Assembly (NCBI GenBank): GCA_016191985.1
Contig: JACPVB010000016.1
Location: 1-5,919, forward strand
Origin: Chloroflexota bacterium
GTDB taxonomy: Bacteria; Chloroflexota; Anaerolineae; Anaerolineales; Villigracilaceae
DNA: 5,919 bases
Reading direction: 5' to 3'
The notes beneath the pieces were generated by a model. That model was not told where the DNA came from. It saw only the letters and a program-made list of their open reading frames with translations, and ran no database searches. Within the stretch, counting starts at the first letter, position 1. Each line of letters begins with the position of its first letter. The position numbers and the translations under genes were made by a program. Below are positions 4,944-5,919 of the stretch, piece by piece.

Positions 4944-5919
4944 TTAAGGAGTCGGCACATAATACTGAATAATGAACCTGGGACGGTTCTTGGCGCCAGC
5001 GTTGCCTGAGTAGACCCTGAAATAATCTTGTATGAAATCGTTGTCATCATCTAATTCAAAGCGTAAACGGAATTGTACGGGGCCTGTCAAACCGATATAC
5101 TTGTAATAGCTTGGGTTCAAAACTATTTGATACCAGAAAGGCTTGGCAATGGGATTGAAATTTCCAATAGCTTCCTTTGAAGCAGGGGCTTGAAAATCAA
5201 CAGATTGCATAAGGGAACTGCCTCCGAAATAGCCTTTTCTCATATCTGCCACCATATTTCCATGAGTGGTGAAGGGGTTGGTTCCAAGTATGGCGGCATT
5301 TTTGATTCTCAGTACTGCTGAAATGATAACTGCATTGTCTGGCAAGGTTCCAGTGTCGAAGTGCAAGATGGAACGCCACTGTTTGTTGGCGCCATTGTCA
5401 CCGACCGGCAGGTTTTTTTGTGTTGAATTTATTTTCGACCCTATGCTGCTGTTTTCGGCGGATTCCTGTACCCAGCCATCGTTCAAAGCAACAGAAATAA
5501 AAGTCGCATTAAGTGGTGTAACGTTGATTGTCACTGTGGCGATATTTGAATTGCTTGTGCCGTCATTGACTCTGTATGTAAAGGAATCTGCACCTTGGAA
5601 ACCGTTTTCCGGTGTATATGAAAACCTGCCATTAAGTGGGTTGAAGGAAAAAGCGGAGGCATGAGTGGGGTCGCTGACTTTAATGCCTGTCAGCGTATCA
5701 TTTTCGGCATCGGTATCATTTGCAAAAACGGTGGTGCCCTTAAGAACCACACTCATATTCGTGGAATACGTATCATCAACAGCTACTGGCGCTTCATTTA
5801 CTAGAACGTCAGTAAGCACTGTTGGTCCGCCTACTGTGGGGAAGCCGGTGGCGGCAATAGTGTAATCGCCGTGTGCAATTTGTGAACCACCCAGTGCAGT
5901 GACTGTGCCATCAATAGTG
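4944..5919 (-). CDS. C-terminal part of a secreted multidomain protein: Ig-like (cadherin/Big-type) plus DNRLRE/CBM96-like domain (partial, 5' end outside window)
   Basis: The frame is open from the right edge to the TAA at 4944, giving 324 complete codons. A GTG at 5819 could pose as a start, but the 33 codons before it are open and protein-like (DGTVTALGGSQIAHGDYTIAA), so the gene begins beyond the window. Numbering from that GTG, residues about 8-102 form an Ig/cadherin-like repeat of the Big_9/Cadherin_5 type, with the hallmarks NEAPVAVDDTYST, NDTDAENDTL, GRFSYTPENGFQGADSFTYRV and VTINV. Residues about 106-287 resemble DNRLRE/CBM96 domains: DGWVQES, VGD, RSILHFDTGTLPDNAVI, an LRI strand, and the closing PRFIIQYYV. 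Such proteins are exported and found on cell surfaces or in polysaccharide-binding complexes. The protein ends in PTP without an LPXTG, PEP-CTERM or Por-type sorting tail. Its partner and ligand cannot be read from here. Confidence 0.85.
   Translation of the reverse strand, partial: TIDGTVTALGGSQIAHGDYTIAATGFPTVGGPTVLTDVLVNEAPVAVDDTYSTNMSVVLKGTTVFANDTDAENDTLTGIKVSDPTHASAFSFNPLNGRFSYTPENGFQGADSFTYRVNDGTSNSNIATVTINVTPLNATFISVALNDGWVQESAENSSIGSKINSTQKNLPVGDNGANKQWRSILHFDTGTLPDNAVIISAVLRIKNAAILGTNPFTTHGNMVADMRKGYFGGSSLMQSVDFQAPASKEAIGNFNPIAKPFWYQIVLNPSYYKYIGLTGPVQFRLRFELDDDNDFIQDYFRVYSGNAGAKNRPRFIIQYYVPTP

Noticed and set aside
5266..5664. 132-codon plus-strand open frame
   Set aside because: Antisense to the Ig/DNRLRE-like protein, whose conserved patterns explain the region.

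Overview
The window looks like chromosomal DNA from a Chloroflexota bacterium, most likely class Anaerolineae. This is inferred from protein style, not from a marker gene. The clues are a membrane-anchored protein whose stalk is rich in Pro-Thr repeats (PTPTPEPPTATPTPTEE), a soluble SRPBCC-DUF5939-class III cyclase, and a secreted Ig-like/DNRLRE-type protein. No rRNA, tRNA, CRISPR array, transposase or phage gene was seen.

Layout: positions 1-2142 hold a minus-strand two-component operon, transcribed right to left. It contains an OmpR/PhoB-family response regulator (1432-2142), a PhoR-like histidine kinase with a PAS domain (133-1371), and the first codons of a third gene that runs off the left edge (1-43). 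The short control region at 2143-2197 carries two TTAACA hexamers with an 11-bp period, like a Bacillus-type Pho box. It also has an extended -10 so close to the ATG that the regulator mRNA is probably leaderless.

Positions 2190-2870 form a self-contained single-gene unit on the minus strand: a strong sigma70-type promoter, a Shine-Dalgarno site, a 202-aa single-pass membrane protein, and a perfect 10-bp-stem terminator with a U7 tract. That terminator directly abuts the Pho-box-like element of the two-component operon.

Positions 2985-4784 encode, on the plus strand and divergently from the 202-aa gene, a three-part predicted adenylate cyclase: an N-terminal SRPBCC ligand-pocket domain, a DUF5939-like middle with a four-cysteine zinc-ribbon-like motif, and a C-terminal class III cyclase with all six canonical catalytic and substrate residues. 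It converges on a minus-strand gene (4944-5919, 5' end outside the window) for a large extracellular protein with a cadherin/Big-type Ig domain and a C-terminal DNRLRE/CBM96-like domain. A 20-bp perfect inverted repeat sits between the two converging 3' ends and probably terminates both.

The genes do not form one pathway. The left third is a signal-transduction operon, plausibly for phosphate. The middle is a cAMP-signalling protein beside an envelope protein. The right end is a surface or secreted protein. No gene-free stretch exceeds 300 bases.
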